In this document: positions 14,116-25,100 of the stretch, in pieces
Numbering within the stretch: position 1 is the stretch's first letter
Layout: each line of letters begins with the position of its first letter
Assembly (NCBI GenBank): GCA_002382495.1
Contig: DFXW01000003.1
Location: 1 to 25,948 of the forward strand
DNA from: Flavobacterium sp. UBA4098
GTDB lineage: Bacteria; Bacteroidota; Bacteroidia; Flavobacteriales; Flavobacteriaceae
Direction of reading: 5' to 3'
DNA: 25,948 bases
Made by a program: the position numbers and the translations under genes
The notes under the pieces: generated by a model
What the model saw: the letters and a program-made list of their open reading frames with translations, nothing else
Told to the model about the DNA's origin: nothing
Databases searched by the model: none

Positions 14116-17109
14116 ATGAAAAATAGTCTACTTAAAGGCTTGATGGTTTTTCTAACCATGCTATGTACAAGTTTGACATATTCGCAAGATGTGTCAGGTA
14201 CCGTATCCGATGCTAGCGGACCTCTTCCAGGGGCTTCTGTATTAGTTAAAGGAACGACAAAAGGAGCACAAACTGATTTTGATGGTAAATTTACTATCAA
14301 AAACGCTGGCTCAAATGCAGTTTTAGTTTTTAGTTACATTGGTCTTAAAAGTCAAGAAGTAAATGTAGCAGGAAGAAGTAATGTAAATGTTACTTTAAAA
14401 GAAGATTCAGCAGAATTAAAAGAAGTAGTCGTTATCGGTTACGGTTCTGTTAAGAAAAAAGATGCTACTGGAGCAGTTGATCAATTAAGCTCTAAAAGCT
14501 TTGACAACGTAGGTGCGCCTAACCCTGCAGACTTATTGAGAGGTAAGGTTGCTGGTGTTCAAGTAACACAGTCAAGTGGTGAGCCAGGAGCTGCTGCTAG
14601 TATCAGAATTCGTGGTAATTCATCTATCCGTTCTGGTAACGGTCCGCTTATTGTTGTGGATGGTGTGCCTTTGGATGGTGGAGATGTATCTCCAGGTAAT
14701 GATATTGGTTTAGGAAGTCAATCTGCAAGAAATCCATTGAACTTTATCAACCAAAATGATATTGAGAGTATGACTATTCTTAAAGATGCGTCTTCTACTG
14801 CTATCTATGGTTCTCGTGGAGCAAATGGTGTGGTGGTTATTACTACTAAAAAATCAAAATCTAAAGAACCACAATTAACGTATTCTAATTCATTCACTTT
14901 CAGTTCTGTTGCAAGTAATTTAGATATTATGTCTGCAGATGAATTCGTAGCTAATGGTGGTAAAGATAACGGATCAAGAAGTTACGATTGGAAAGATGCA
15001 ATCATGAGAAATGCATTTTCTTCAAACCATGATGTATCGTTCACTAAATCAACTGAAAATTCATCTACACGTGTGTCTATTGGAGCTTCTAATACAGAAG
15101 GTATTGTTAACAAAACAGGTTTAGACAAATACACATTTGCTTTAAATAACTCAAATGATTTCTTTGGTGGTGCTTTGAAAGTAGATACTAAAGTAAATTA
15201 TTCTAATATGAGAGACCAAGCAGCTTTGATTTCAAACGATGCTGGTTTTATCGGTAACTTGATTGGTGCTGCAATGTACTGGAACCCTACTGATAAATTA
15301 ACTAATACAGATGGTTCATATAACATGTCTCCAAATGGAGGAACTGGAATTAATAACTCTTTCTTAAATCCAGCTTTGTTATCTGATGCTTATACAGATT
15401 ATACTAGTACTAACAAATTGCTAGCTAGTATTAAATCTACTTTAAAAATCAATGATAATTTGAACTACCAGTTCTTATTTGGAGTTGAGACTTCTAATTC
15501 TACAAGAAAATCTCAATTATCTCCAGGAATCCAAATTCAAAATGTTGCTCAAGCAACTCCTACAGGTTCTTCTGTTGTGAAATATGGTCAAGCTGGTGTT
15601 ACTCAAATCGAAAGATTAAACAGAACTTTTGAGCATACTTTGAATTACAACAAAACATTCAATGATAATTTTATCTTTGATGCTTTAGCTGGTTATTCTT
15701 ACTATGATTACACTGCTAGTGGAAGTAATTTTTCTGCTAAAGGTTTTGATCCAAAACAAACTAACCTAATCGATAACATCGAAGGAGGTTTGCAAAATGA
15801 ATTCCGTGCGTCTTCATTCAGAAACAGAAATGAATTACAGTCTTTCTTCACTAGAGTTAATGCAACTTTATACAAAGATTTTTTAATTACTGCATCTTTC
15901 CGTTCTGATGGATCTACTAAATTAGGAGCAAATAACAAATACGGTGCTTTTCCAGCAGTTGGTTTAGGATACAAAGTATTTGAAGACAAAGCTGGTCTAG
16001 TTAATAGCTTGAAATTAAGAGCTAACTATGGTATTACTGGTAACCAAGAGTTTGCAGTGAACTCTGCGGTAGCTCGTGCTTCTTATGGAAATAATGGATC
16101 GTTAAATGTTGATTCAAATGCTAACGAAGATTTGAAATGGGAAACTACTACATCTTCAGGTCTTGGTTTAGATTTCTCTTTATTGAACAATAGATTAACA
16201 GGTTCTGTTGACTATTTCATGAGAGATACTGAAAACTTAATTTTCCCAGTTCCATCTGCTGCTTCTCAGCCAGGTCCACCATCTCCACGTTTTGTGAATT
16301 TGCCAGGAAACTTAATTAACAATGGTTTTGAAGTAAGTGCAAACTACAAATTAATTGATTCTGATCAATTGACTTGGGATATTGCTGCTAATGCTTCTTT
16401 CTTGTCTAATAAAATGGAAAACTTCGCTGGATTTATTCAAGCAGGTGCTTTGAATGGTCAAGGTTTAACTGGAGCTTTTGCTCAAGTTGTAACTAATAAT
16501 GAGCCAATTTATAGCTACTATATGTATGAGTTTAGAGGATATGATTCTAACGGTGCTTCAATCTATGCTGACGCTGCTGGTGCAGATGCTTCTTTAGGTT
16601 TAGCAGCTAAAAAATTAGTTGGAAAACAAGGTTTGCCAAAAATGAACCTAGGTTTCTCTACTAATGTAACCTACAAAAACTTTGATGCTGCTGTATCTTT
16701 CTATGGAGCTTTTGGTCACTATTTGTATAACAATACTGCTAATGCCTATTTCTTTAAAGGAGCTTTCAATGGTGGTAGAAACGTACCTGCTAGTGTAGCT
16801 ACTTCTCCACAAGATGCTGGAGATCCTAACTCTCCATCTACTAAGTATTTAGAAAAAGGAGATTTCTTAAGAATGGGTAACTTAACTTTAGGTTATACTT
16901 TCACAGGAGCTACATTAGAGAAATTGAAAATTAAATCAGCACGTTTCTTTGTAAACGGTCAAAACTTATTGTTGTTTACTAATTATTCTGGATTTGATCC
17001 TGAGGTGAACACAGATAAATCACTTAACGGTGTGCCATCTGCTGGTATCGATTATTTATCTTACCCACGTTCAAAAGCATTTGCTTTAGGTCTTAATGTA
17101 ACATTTTAA
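14116..17109 (+). CDS. SusC-like TonB-dependent outer-membrane transporter
   Basis: A 997-residue SusC/RagA-family protein that imports oligosaccharides across the outer membrane with energy from TonB. Order of parts: signal peptide (1-23), carboxypeptidase-regulatory-like beta-sandwich domain (about 25-97, starting DVSGTVSDASGPLPGASV), TonB-box region EVVVIGYG at 103-110, plug domain (about 115-240 with RIRG and VVDGVPL motifs), then a large beta-barrel ending in a terminal Phe (LGLNVTF), as expected for outer-membrane assembly. No extra STN signalling domain is present, so it is not an anti-sigma-regulated receptor. susD follows after 12 nt. Divergent orientation from the GH32 operon suggests fructan or fructo-oligosaccharide as the substrate. 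Confidence 0.95.
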   Translation: MKNSLLKGLMVFLTMLCTSLTYSQDVSGTVSDASGPLPGASVLVKGTTKGAQTDFDGKFTIKNAGSNAVLVFSYIGLKSQEVNVAGRSNVNVTLKEDSAELKEVVVIGYGSVKKKDATGAVDQLSSKSFDNVGAPNPADLLRGKVAGVQVTQSSGEPGAAASIRIRGNSSIRSGNGPLIVVDGVPLDGGDVSPGNDIGLGSQSARNPLNFINQNDIESMTILKDASSTAIYGSRGANGVVVITTKKSKSKEPQLTYSNSFTFSSVASNLDIMSADEFVANGGKDNGSRSYDWKDAIMRNAFSSNHDVSFTKSTENSSTRVSIGASNTEGIVNKTGLDKYTFALNNSNDFFGGALKVDTKVNYSNMRDQAALISNDAGFIGNLIGAAMYWNPTDKLTNTDGSYNMSPNGGTGINNSFLNPALLSDAYTDYTSTNKLLASIKSTLKINDNLNYQFLFGVETSNSTRKSQLSPGIQIQNVAQATPTGSSVVKYGQAGVTQIERLNRTFEHTLNYNKTFNDNFIFDALAGYSYYDYTASGSNFSAKGFDPKQTNLIDNIEGGLQNEFRASSFRNRNELQSFFTRVNATLYKDFLITASFRSDGSTKLGANNKYGAFPAVGLGYKVFEDKAGLVNSLKLRANYGITGNQEFAVNSAVARASYGNNGSLNVDSNANEDLKWETTTSSGLGLDFSLLNNRLTGSVDYFMRDTENLIFPVPSAASQPGPPSPRFVNLPGNLINNGFEVSANYKLIDSDQLTWDIAANASFLSNKMENFAGFIQAGALNGQGLTGAFAQVVTNNEPIYSYYMYEFRGYDSNGASIYADAAGADASLGLAAKKLVGKQGLPKMNLGFSTNVTYKNFDAAVSFYGAFGHYLYNNTANAYFFKGAFNGGRNVPASVATSPQDAGDPNSPSTKYLEKGDFLRMGNLTLGYTFTGATLEKLKIKSARFFVNGQNLLLFTNYSGFDPEVNTDKSLNGVPSAGIDYLSYPRSKAFALGLNVTF

Positions 17110-17121
17110 TACTATTTAATA

Positions 17122-18657
17122 ATGAAAAGAAATAATATAATTAAAGGATTTTTATACTTAGGTATAGTTTCTTTTAGTATTGGTTGTACTAATCTAGATG
17201 AAGAAATCTTAGATGGAGTTCCCAATGCTACTAGTGCAGGTGGTACTGTAAACACAGCTGCTACATTGCAATCTGCTTACGAGGGGTTGAGAGACTTCAA
17301 CGGGCAAGGTGGTGTATATGCAATGGATGAAATGTCAACGGATGCGATGGTTGGACCAACGCGTGGTGGTGACTGGGATGACAATGGTGCTTGGAGACAA
17401 ATCCACACACATACTTGGGCTCCAGATCATCCTGAAGTTCGTAATGCGTGGAACTCTTTATTGTCAAACGCATACAAATGTAATTTGATCATTGAAAATG
17501 GAGGTTCAGCATCTCAAGTAGTTCAAGCTCGTTTTTTACGTGCATGGTACTATTATACAGTAATTGATTTGTTTGGACAAGCTCCATACAGACCAGCAGG
17601 TTCAGCTTTGACTGATGATCCTCAAGTATGGTCTCGTGCAGAAGCAACTGAATTTTTCATAAAAGAATTAGAGGCTGTTGTTAGTGCTTTACCTGCAAGA
17701 ACAGCTGGTGATGCAAGTATTGCAAACAAAGATGCTGCTCATTTCTTATTGGCAAAATTCTATTTGAACAAAGCGGTATTTACTGCTGCTGACCCAGCAG
17801 GACCTTACACATTTGCTGCTGCTGATATGACTAAAGTTGTACAACATGTTGACGCAATCACTAACACTTTAGCTACTAACTATTGGTTGAACTTTGCTCC
17901 AAACAACAATACTTCATCTGAAGTTATTTTTTCTTCTAAAAATAACAAAGGTGGAGACGGTGGAGGAATGCAGTCTAAATGGAGAATGTGTAACCACTAC
18001 AACCAAACTCCAGACGGATGGAATGGATTCTCTACTGTAGCTGATTACTATAGCACATTTAATGCTGCAGATAATCGTGCACATTACGCTGCTCCAGGAT
18101 ATACTTTTACTGTTGATGCAGCTGGTAAAGGGATTGGTTTCTTAGAAGGTCAAATGTATAAAAACGGTACTGTAAGTTCTGCAAATGCATTGAAAGATAG
18201 AAATAACAATCCTATGAATTTTACTCGTGCTCTAACTTTGATTACTTCTGGTTCTACTCTTGAAACAGCTGGTGTACGTGGTATTAAATACATTCCAGAT
18301 GCTGATAACCTTGGTCAACCAGATAATGACTTAGTCTTGATGCGTTATGCAGATGCTTTGTTAATGAAAGCAGAAGCAATTGCTAGAGGTGGATCTGGAT
18401 CAGTTGGTACAATTATGGCTGACTTGGCTGCAAGATCAGGTGTAACTGCTGCTGCTGCTACATTAGATGGTATCTATGCTGAAAGAGGTAGAGAATTATG
18501 GTGGGAAGGTTGGAGAAGAAACGATGCAATTCGTTTTGGAAAATTCCTTGCTGCTAGAGGTTTAAAACCATATACTTCTGACAAGAAATATTTATTGTAT
18601 CCAATTCCAGCGGATGCATTATTTAACTCTAATTTATCTCAAAATCCTGGATACTAA
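17122..18657 (+). CDS. SusD/RagB-family surface glycan-binding lipoprotein
   Basis: A 511-residue outer-membrane lipoprotein that forms the lid of the adjacent SusC channel and binds the glycan. The signal ends in a lipobox (SIGC, lipidated Cys22), followed by acidic residues DEE within +4 to +6. SusD marks include ARFLRAWYYYTVIDLFG near 136-150, a TPR-like AAHFLLAKFYLNKAVF, DLVLMRYADALLMKAEA, ERGRELWWEGWRRNDAIRFG and the C-terminal YPIPADALFNSNLSQNPGY. Length is normal. It lies 12 nt after susC and is followed by two terminators; no SusE/SusF-like gene follows. Confidence 0.95.
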   Translation: MKRNNIIKGFLYLGIVSFSIGCTNLDEEILDGVPNATSAGGTVNTAATLQSAYEGLRDFNGQGGVYAMDEMSTDAMVGPTRGGDWDDNGAWRQIHTHTWAPDHPEVRNAWNSLLSNAYKCNLIIENGGSASQVVQARFLRAWYYYTVIDLFGQAPYRPAGSALTDDPQVWSRAEATEFFIKELEAVVSALPARTAGDASIANKDAAHFLLAKFYLNKAVFTAADPAGPYTFAAADMTKVVQHVDAITNTLATNYWLNFAPNNNTSSEVIFSSKNNKGGDGGGMQSKWRMCNHYNQTPDGWNGFSTVADYYSTFNAADNRAHYAAPGYTFTVDAAGKGIGFLEGQMYKNGTVSSANALKDRNNNPMNFTRALTLITSGSTLETAGVRGIKYIPDADNLGQPDNDLVLMRYADALLMKAEAIARGGSGSVGTIMADLAARSGVTAAAATLDGIYAERGRELWWEGWRRNDAIRFGKFLAARGLKPYTSDKKYLLYPIPADALFNSNLSQNPGY

Positions 18658-18683
18658 TTACTCCTGATTTTGTTTAAAATAGG

Positions 18684-18716
18684 TAAGGAGGACAGCAATG
18701 TCCTCCTTATTTTTTT
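18684..18716 (+). terminator. Intrinsic terminator 1 after susD
   Basis: Perfect 11-bp stem TAAGGAGGACA (18684-18694), tetraloop GCAA (a stable GNRA loop), TGTCCTCCTTA (18699-18709), followed by seven T. A strong rho-independent terminator. Confidence 0.93.
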
Positions 18717-18742
18717 AAGAGCCTTTTTGGCTCTTTTTTTAT
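18717..18742 (+). terminator. Intrinsic terminator 2 after susD
   Basis: Begins directly after terminator 1: AAGAGCC (18717-18723), loop TTTTT, GGCTCTT (18729-18735), then a T-run. Together with terminator 1 it should nearly stop transcription from susD into the next gene. The following 110 bases up to 18853 are AT-rich; only weak promoter-like matches such as TACTTTTT (18798) are seen. Confidence 0.85.
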
Positions 18743-18853
18743 TTACAATCTCCCGTAAACACAACAATATTAAGCTTATTTTAATTTTTTTATATTCTAC
18801 TTTTTCCATAAATTGCTGGCTCGTATTATTTCAAAATTAACCTCCATTTTATT

Positions 18854-21800
18854 ATGTTGAATCGTCTACTTTTTATTGTTCTTGTATTTGTTACAGCAAG
18901 TTGTTCTAAAGGCAATTCAGATGTACTTTTTACTCTTTTGGAACCTTCTCAAACGGGAATTGATTTTAAAAATGAAGTCAAAAACGGAGAGAACATGAAC
19001 ATTTTTAAATACCGAAATTTTTATAACGGTGGCGGAGCGGCTATTGGAGATATCAATAATGACGGTTTAGCGGATGTTTTTTTAATTTCTAATCAAGGAG
19101 TAAATAAATTGTATCTCAACAAAGGTGATTTTAAATTTGAGGATATTTCAGTAAAATCGGGTATTCAAGGAAAAAAGGCATGGTCTACCGGTGTTGTTAT
19201 GGTGGATATTAACGGAGATGGTTTTTTAGATATTTATGTTTTGGATGCTGGAAATAATATTGACGCAATAAGAAAAAGTCAATTGTACATCAACAATGGC
19301 AATAGTACTTTTACAGAAAAAGCGGCTGAATACAATTTGGCAGATACAGGAATTACAACCCATGCTGCCTTTTTCGATTATGATAAAGACGGTGATTTAG
19401 ATTGTTATATTTTAAATAACAGTTTTATTCCTGTGAGTTCTTTGAACTATTCCAATAAAAGAGAATTACGTGACAAAGACTGGAAAGTAGCTGACATATT
19501 GAAAGGTGGTGGTGATAAGTTACTACGTAATGATGACAGAAAATTTGTAGATGTCAGTGAAGCTTCTGGAATTTATGGAAGTTTGATCGGTTTTGGATTA
19601 GGCGTAACCGTTGGAGATGTTAATGGCGATTTATATCCAGATATTTATGTTTCCAATGATTTCTACGAAAGAGATTATTTGTATATCAATAATAAAAATG
19701 GGACTTTTTCTGAACAAATACAAACTTGGGCTACCCATATTAGTCAAGCCTCAATGGGTGCTGATCTTGCTGATATTAACAATGATGGGAAGGCAGATAT
19801 TTTTACAACTGATATGTTGCCTGAAGGCGATGAACGTTTAAAATCTACTACTAGTTTTGAAAATTACGATTTATTGACTCGAAAATTAAACATGGATTTC
19901 TTTAATCAATACATGTCGAATGCATTACACATCAATGACGGAACTCATTTTACAGAAATTGCCAATTTTGCTGGTGTATCAAAAACCGATTGGAGTTGGG
20001 GAGCGCTAATTTTTGACATGGATAATGATGGTTACAAAGATATTTATGTATGTAATGGTATTTATCATGATTTGACTAATCAGGATTTTATGGACTTTTT
20101 TGCTAATGAATTGATGCAAAAAATGGTGGTTACTGGAGTAAAAGAAGATATTGAAACCATTATTGCTAAAATGCCAAGTACTCCAATTCCTAATTATGCT
20201 TTTAAAAATAATTCTAATTTGACATTTACTAATAACGCTACATCTTGGGGATTAGATACGCCAAGTTTTTCTAATGGAGCAGCTTATGGTGATTTGGATA
20301 ATGATGGTGATTTGGATTTAGTAGTCAATAATGTGAATATGGAGTCGTTTGTATTCCGTAATAATTCAGAAAAAAATAAAGCCAATCATTTTGTAAAAGT
20401 GAAGTTGAAAGGTGATCTTAAAAATAAGTTTGCAGTTGGAAGTGTTGTTGAATTGTATTCTGGAAAAGAAGTGATCCGTCAAGAGTTAATACCGTCAAGA
20501 GGATTTCAATCGTCAATTGATTATGTAATGACTTTTGGTGTTGGAACCAAAAAAATTGATTCCTTACAAGTGATTTGGCCAAATGGCAAAACACAAACTA
20601 TTAAGAAAGTAGCTTTAAATACAACTATTAATTTGTCTGTTGCAAATGCTACTTCAGATTATGTATTTAAAACAACAATTACAAAACCACTATTAAAGGA
20701 AGTTAAATCGAATTGGGTAGCACATAAAGAAAATGATTTTATCGATTTTGATTACGAAGGATTGATCTCTAAAATGCTTTCGCAAGAAGGACCTTCATTA
20801 GCAGTTGGAGATATTAATGGTGATGGTAATGAAGATGTGTTTATTGGCGGAGCCAAAGGACAAGCTGGAAAAATATATAGTAATAACGGAACTGTGTTTA
20901 GTGTAACTAAACAAACTGCTTTGGAAACAGATGCTAATTTTGAAGACACCGCTGCTTCTTTTCTAGACGCTGATGGTGATGGCGATTTGGATTTAGTTGT
21001 TGGCTCTGGAGGTAATGAAAGAACCAGTCCGGAAAATTTTAAAAATCGTTTGTACTTAAATAACGGAAAAGGTATTTTTTCTAAATCTACTACAGTTATT
21101 CCTTCTGCAAGTACTAATGTAGCTGTTATAGCTCCATACGATTTTGATCAAGATGGTGATGTGGATATTTTTGTGGGTAGCAGAAGTGTTCCTGGAGTGT
21201 ATGGAATTGATCCGAAGCATTTGCTATTGGAAAATGATGGAAAAGGCAATTTTACCAATGTAATTGATAAAAAAGCGTTCAAACTAAATACCACAGGCAT
21301 GATTACCGATGCTGTTTGGGAAGATGTCGATAATGATAATAAGAAAGACTTAATTATAGTTGGTGATTGGATGGCACCACAAATTTTCAAAAATACAGGA
21401 AGACGTTTGGCTGTGTATAAATCAAATTTATCTGGATATAGTGGTTTTTGGAATTCGGTTCAATGTGTAGATTTGAATAATGATGGGAAAAAAGATTTAA
21501 TTTTAGGTAATAAGGGAACAAATACATCCTACAAAGCAACTGCTAAAAATCCAATGCGTTTGTTTATCAATGACTTTGATAGTAACGGAACGATTGAACA
21601 AATTAGCACACGTACAATTGATGAAAAAGACATGCCGATTAATTTAAAACAAGAATTGGCTAAACAAATTCCTTCTATTAAAAAGAAAAATTTAAACTAT
21701 AGCGATTATGCAAAAAAAACAATTCAAGAGATCTTTGCTCCTGAAGTAATTGCTAATTCGTTGCAAAAAATGGCAGTTATTCAAGAGAGTATTATTGCGA

Positions 21801-22153
21801 TAAACAAAGGGAATGGTCAATTTGAAATCCAAATAATGCCTCAGGAAGTACAATTGTCAACTGTAAATACCTCTTGTGTTTTGGATATTAATAAAGACGG
21901 AAATTTAGATATTATCCTTGGAGGAAATCAATACGAATTTAAACCTCAATTTGGGCGTTTGGATTCCAGTCACGGAAGTGTTTTATTAGGGAATAAAAAA
22001 GGCAAATTCAGTTTGTTGCCGTACCCGAAATCTGGAATTTTCATCACAGGTGAAGTGCAAAAAATGAAGGCAATTAAAACTAAAAATAAAGCAGCTTCAT
22101 TTATAGCAGTATTGAATAATGCCTCACCTAAATTGTTTACGATCAATGAATAA
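18854..22153 (+). CDS. FG-GAP/VCBS repeat and ASPIC/UnbV-domain lipoprotein, paralogue 1
   Basis: A 1099-residue exported lipoprotein of unknown function (homologues are often named CRTAC1-like or VCBS repeat proteins). Signal with lipobox TASC, Cys17. The first part is a beta-propeller with calcium-binding-type DxNxDGxxD loops near residues 66, 118, 175, 255, 307, 388 and 480 (for example DINNDGLAD, DLDNDGDLD). An ASPIC/UnbV domain lies at about 520-597, with the typical SRGFQSS and VIWPNGKTQTI segments. A second propeller with further DxDxDG loops starts near 652 (DINGDGNED) and runs to the end. Such proteins are taken to be extracellular binding or adhesion scaffolds; no catalytic motif is visible. 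The gene follows two terminators and overlaps the next gene by 8 nt. Confidence 0.88.
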   Translation: MLNRLLFIVLVFVTASCSKGNSDVLFTLLEPSQTGIDFKNEVKNGENMNIFKYRNFYNGGGAAIGDINNDGLADVFLISNQGVNKLYLNKGDFKFEDISVKSGIQGKKAWSTGVVMVDINGDGFLDIYVLDAGNNIDAIRKSQLYINNGNSTFTEKAAEYNLADTGITTHAAFFDYDKDGDLDCYILNNSFIPVSSLNYSNKRELRDKDWKVADILKGGGDKLLRNDDRKFVDVSEASGIYGSLIGFGLGVTVGDVNGDLYPDIYVSNDFYERDYLYINNKNGTFSEQIQTWATHISQASMGADLADINNDGKADIFTTDMLPEGDERLKSTTSFENYDLLTRKLNMDFFNQYMSNALHINDGTHFTEIANFAGVSKTDWSWGALIFDMDNDGYKDIYVCNGIYHDLTNQDFMDFFANELMQKMVVTGVKEDIETIIAKMPSTPIPNYAFKNNSNLTFTNNATSWGLDTPSFSNGAAYGDLDNDGDLDLVVNNVNMESFVFRNNSEKNKANHFVKVKLKGDLKNKFAVGSVVELYSGKEVIRQELIPSRGFQSSIDYVMTFGVGTKKIDSLQVIWPNGKTQTIKKVALNTTINLSVANATSDYVFKTTITKPLLKEVKSNWVAHKENDFIDFDYEGLISKMLSQEGPSLAVGDINGDGNEDVFIGGAKGQAGKIYSNNGTVFSVTKQTALETDANFEDTAASFLDADGDGDLDLVVGSGGNERTSPENFKNRLYLNNGKGIFSKSTTVIPSASTNVAVIAPYDFDQDGDVDIFVGSRSVPGVYGIDPKHLLLENDGKGNFTNVIDKKAFKLNTTGMITDAVWEDVDNDNKKDLIIVGDWMAPQIFKNTGRRLAVYKSNLSGYSGFWNSVQCVDLNNDGKKDLILGNKGTNTSYKATAKNPMRLFINDFDSNGTIEQISTRTIDEKDMPINLKQELAKQIPSIKKKNLNYSDYAKKTIQEIFAPEVIANSLQKMAVIQESIIAINKGNGQFEIQIMPQEVQLSTVNTSCVLDINKDGNLDIILGGNQYEFKPQFGRLDSSHGSVLLGNKKGKFSLLPYPKSGIFITGEVQKMKAIKTKNKAASFIAVLNNASPKLFTINE

Positions 22154-25100
22154 ATTCATTACAATAGCGCTAGCATCTTTAATTATTGCAGGCTGTTCCA
22201 AAAAAGAAAACCAATTGTTTGATAAATTGTCTCCAGACGAAAGTAAGGTGACTTTTGTGAATCAATTGGACGAATCCAAAAACATTTCGATTTTAGATTA
22301 TCTCTATTATTACAATGGAGGTGGAGTGGCACTTGGCGATATTAATAATGATGGTTTAGTAGATATTTATTTTACTTCTAATCAAGGAAAAAACAAATTG
22401 TACCTGAATAAAGGGGCAAATAAATTTGAAGATATTTCTATAAAAGCGGGTGTTGAAGGCGAAAGCGATTGGAATACCGGATCCATTATGGCAGATGTTA
22501 ACGGTGATGGTTATTTAGACATTTATGTTTGTGCTGTTGTGGGAATTCACGGATTTGAAGGTCACAACGAGTTGTACATCAACAATAAAGACAACACATT
22601 TACCGAAAGTGCGGCTGAATACGGTTTGGACTTAGACAATTTTAGTACATCAGCAGCCTTTTTAGATTACGATAATGACGGCGATTTGGATATGTATTTA
22701 TTGAATCATGCAGTACATTCAGAGGCATCTTATGGTAAAGCTGATATTAGAAATAAAAGAAGCTATGAAACTGGGGATAAATTATTTCGAAACGACAATG
22801 GTCATTTTGTCGATGTGAGTGAAAAATCCGGAATTTTTGGAGGTGCCAATGGTTATGGATTGGGAATTGCTGTATCCGATTTTAATTTAGATGGCCATCC
22901 GGATATTTATATTTGTAATGATTTTCATGAAGACGATTATTACTACTTGAATAATGGCGACGGTACTTTTACCGAAAGCATGAAAAATTATTTTGGGCAT
23001 ACCAGTCGTTTTTCAATGGGTGTAGATGCTGCCGATATCAATCACGATGGTTTTCCTGACTTGATGACTTTGGACATGCTTCCTGAAGACGAAACGGCTT
23101 TAAAATCTTCTGCTGGAGATGATAATCCGCAAATGTTGAAATACCGTACAGAAAAGTTGGGCTACCACTATCAGTACACTCGAAATATGTTGCAAATCAA
23201 TCAAGCTGGAAAACATTTTACCGAGACAGCTTTACTAAGTGGAGTAGCTGCAACAGATTGGAGTTGGAGTACTTTATTTGCTGATTATGATCAAGATGGT
23301 GAACAAGATATTTTTGTTTGCAACGGAATTCCAAAACGACCTAATGATTTGGATTACATAAAATACTATTCCAATTCGAACATTAAAACCAAGTTAAATT
23401 CGACAAAACTTATAGACAAACAAGCTTTGAAAAAAATGCCTTCGGCAAATGTTCCAAACTATGTATTTCAAGGGTCTAAAGATTTACAGTTTAAAAACCG
23501 TTCTAATGACTGGATAGAAAATGATTCCATTATTTCTAACGGTGGCGCCTATGCTGATTTAGATAATGACGGTGATTTAGATATTGTAACGAATAATTTG
23601 AATAGTGTTGCATCGATTTACGTTAATAAAACTAACGAGAAAGCGAATTACTTAAAAGTAAAATTGCGTTTTGGTGCAAAAAATACTTTTGGAATAGGTG
23701 CCAAGGTCATTTCGTATGTTAAAGGTCAAAAACAATTTAAAGATATTCAAACGACACGTGGTTTTCAATCCAGTTCAGAACCAATAGCGCATTTTGGTTA
23801 TGGGAAATTTACACAGGTAGATTCGGTTCAAATTATTTGGCCAGATAAAACCTTCCAGACGCTTAAAAAGGTGAAAACCAATCAAACACTTACGGTTCGC
23901 CCATATAAGAATAGAAAAATATTTAATTACGCCAATTTACATCCTTCAGTATTGCCGATTTTTAAAAAGTCAGCAACTAATCTAGGGATTGATTTTGTAC
24001 ATCAAGAAAATGATTTTGTGGATTTCACATCGCAAAAATTAATTCCTTATCAACGTTCTGATCGAGGTCCTGCCACAGTTATTGGCGACATTAACAATGA
24101 TGGTAAAAGTGATATTTTCTTTGGTGGAGCACAAGGAAAACAAGCGGTAATTTATCTTCAAAACGGAAATGGATTTACCAAGAAAAGTTTTGCTTCTATC
24201 GTTACTGATTCGATTTATGAAGATGCTTCGGCAGTAATTGCTGATTTCAATGGGGATCGCCAAAACGATTTGTTTGTGGCTTCAGGAAGCGGACAATATG
24301 CAGCCAATTTAATTCCAAGATTGTACCAAGGAAATGCATTGACTAAATCTAATTTGCCAGAAACCAAAGGAATGAATGCCTCGGTTATTAAAACAATTGA
24401 TTACGACAAAGACGGAGACTTGGATGTTTTTATTGGTAACAATTCCAAATCAAATAGTTTTGGAAGAATGCCTGATTGTTATTTGATGAACAATAATAAA
24501 GGCGTATTTACCATAGTACAAGGAGCAGCTTTTTCAAGTATTGGAATGGTTACCGATGCTCTTGTAACTGATTTTAATAAAGACGGCACTCAAGATTTAA
24601 TAGTCGTGGGTGAATGGATGAAGCCTACCTTTTTTGCCAATAGTAAAGGAAGTTTTAAAGACATTACAGAGAGCCTATTACCAGGAAATCATAATGGATT
24701 ATGGCAATCTATTACTGCATTTGATATTGATCAAGATGGAGATCAAGATTATTTGCTTGGCAATTGGGGAATGAATTCCAAATTCAAATCATCAGCAGAG
24801 TTTCCAATGAAAATGTACTATGATGATTTCGATACTAATGGAACATTTGAAACGATTGTTGCGATTGAGAAGAAAGGGAATTACTATCCGACTTTGGGAT
24901 TGGACGAATTAGTAGAAGAATTCAGCGGTATGTTGAAGAAAAAATTCAATAACTATAAATCCTTTGCAGGAAAAAAAGTGGATGAAATTTTTGATCCGGC
25001 CATGTTAGAAAAAGCAGCTTTGTATGAAGTGCATAATTTAAAATCAGGTTATTTGAGAAACGATAAAGGAAAATTTACCTTTGTTCCTTTTTCAAATAAA

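Noticed and set aside
22119..22145. Upstream ATG for UnbV paralogue 2
   Set aside because: It would add nine residues before a clean lipoprotein signal peptide and spoil it; the ATG at 22146 fits the signal and the overlap.
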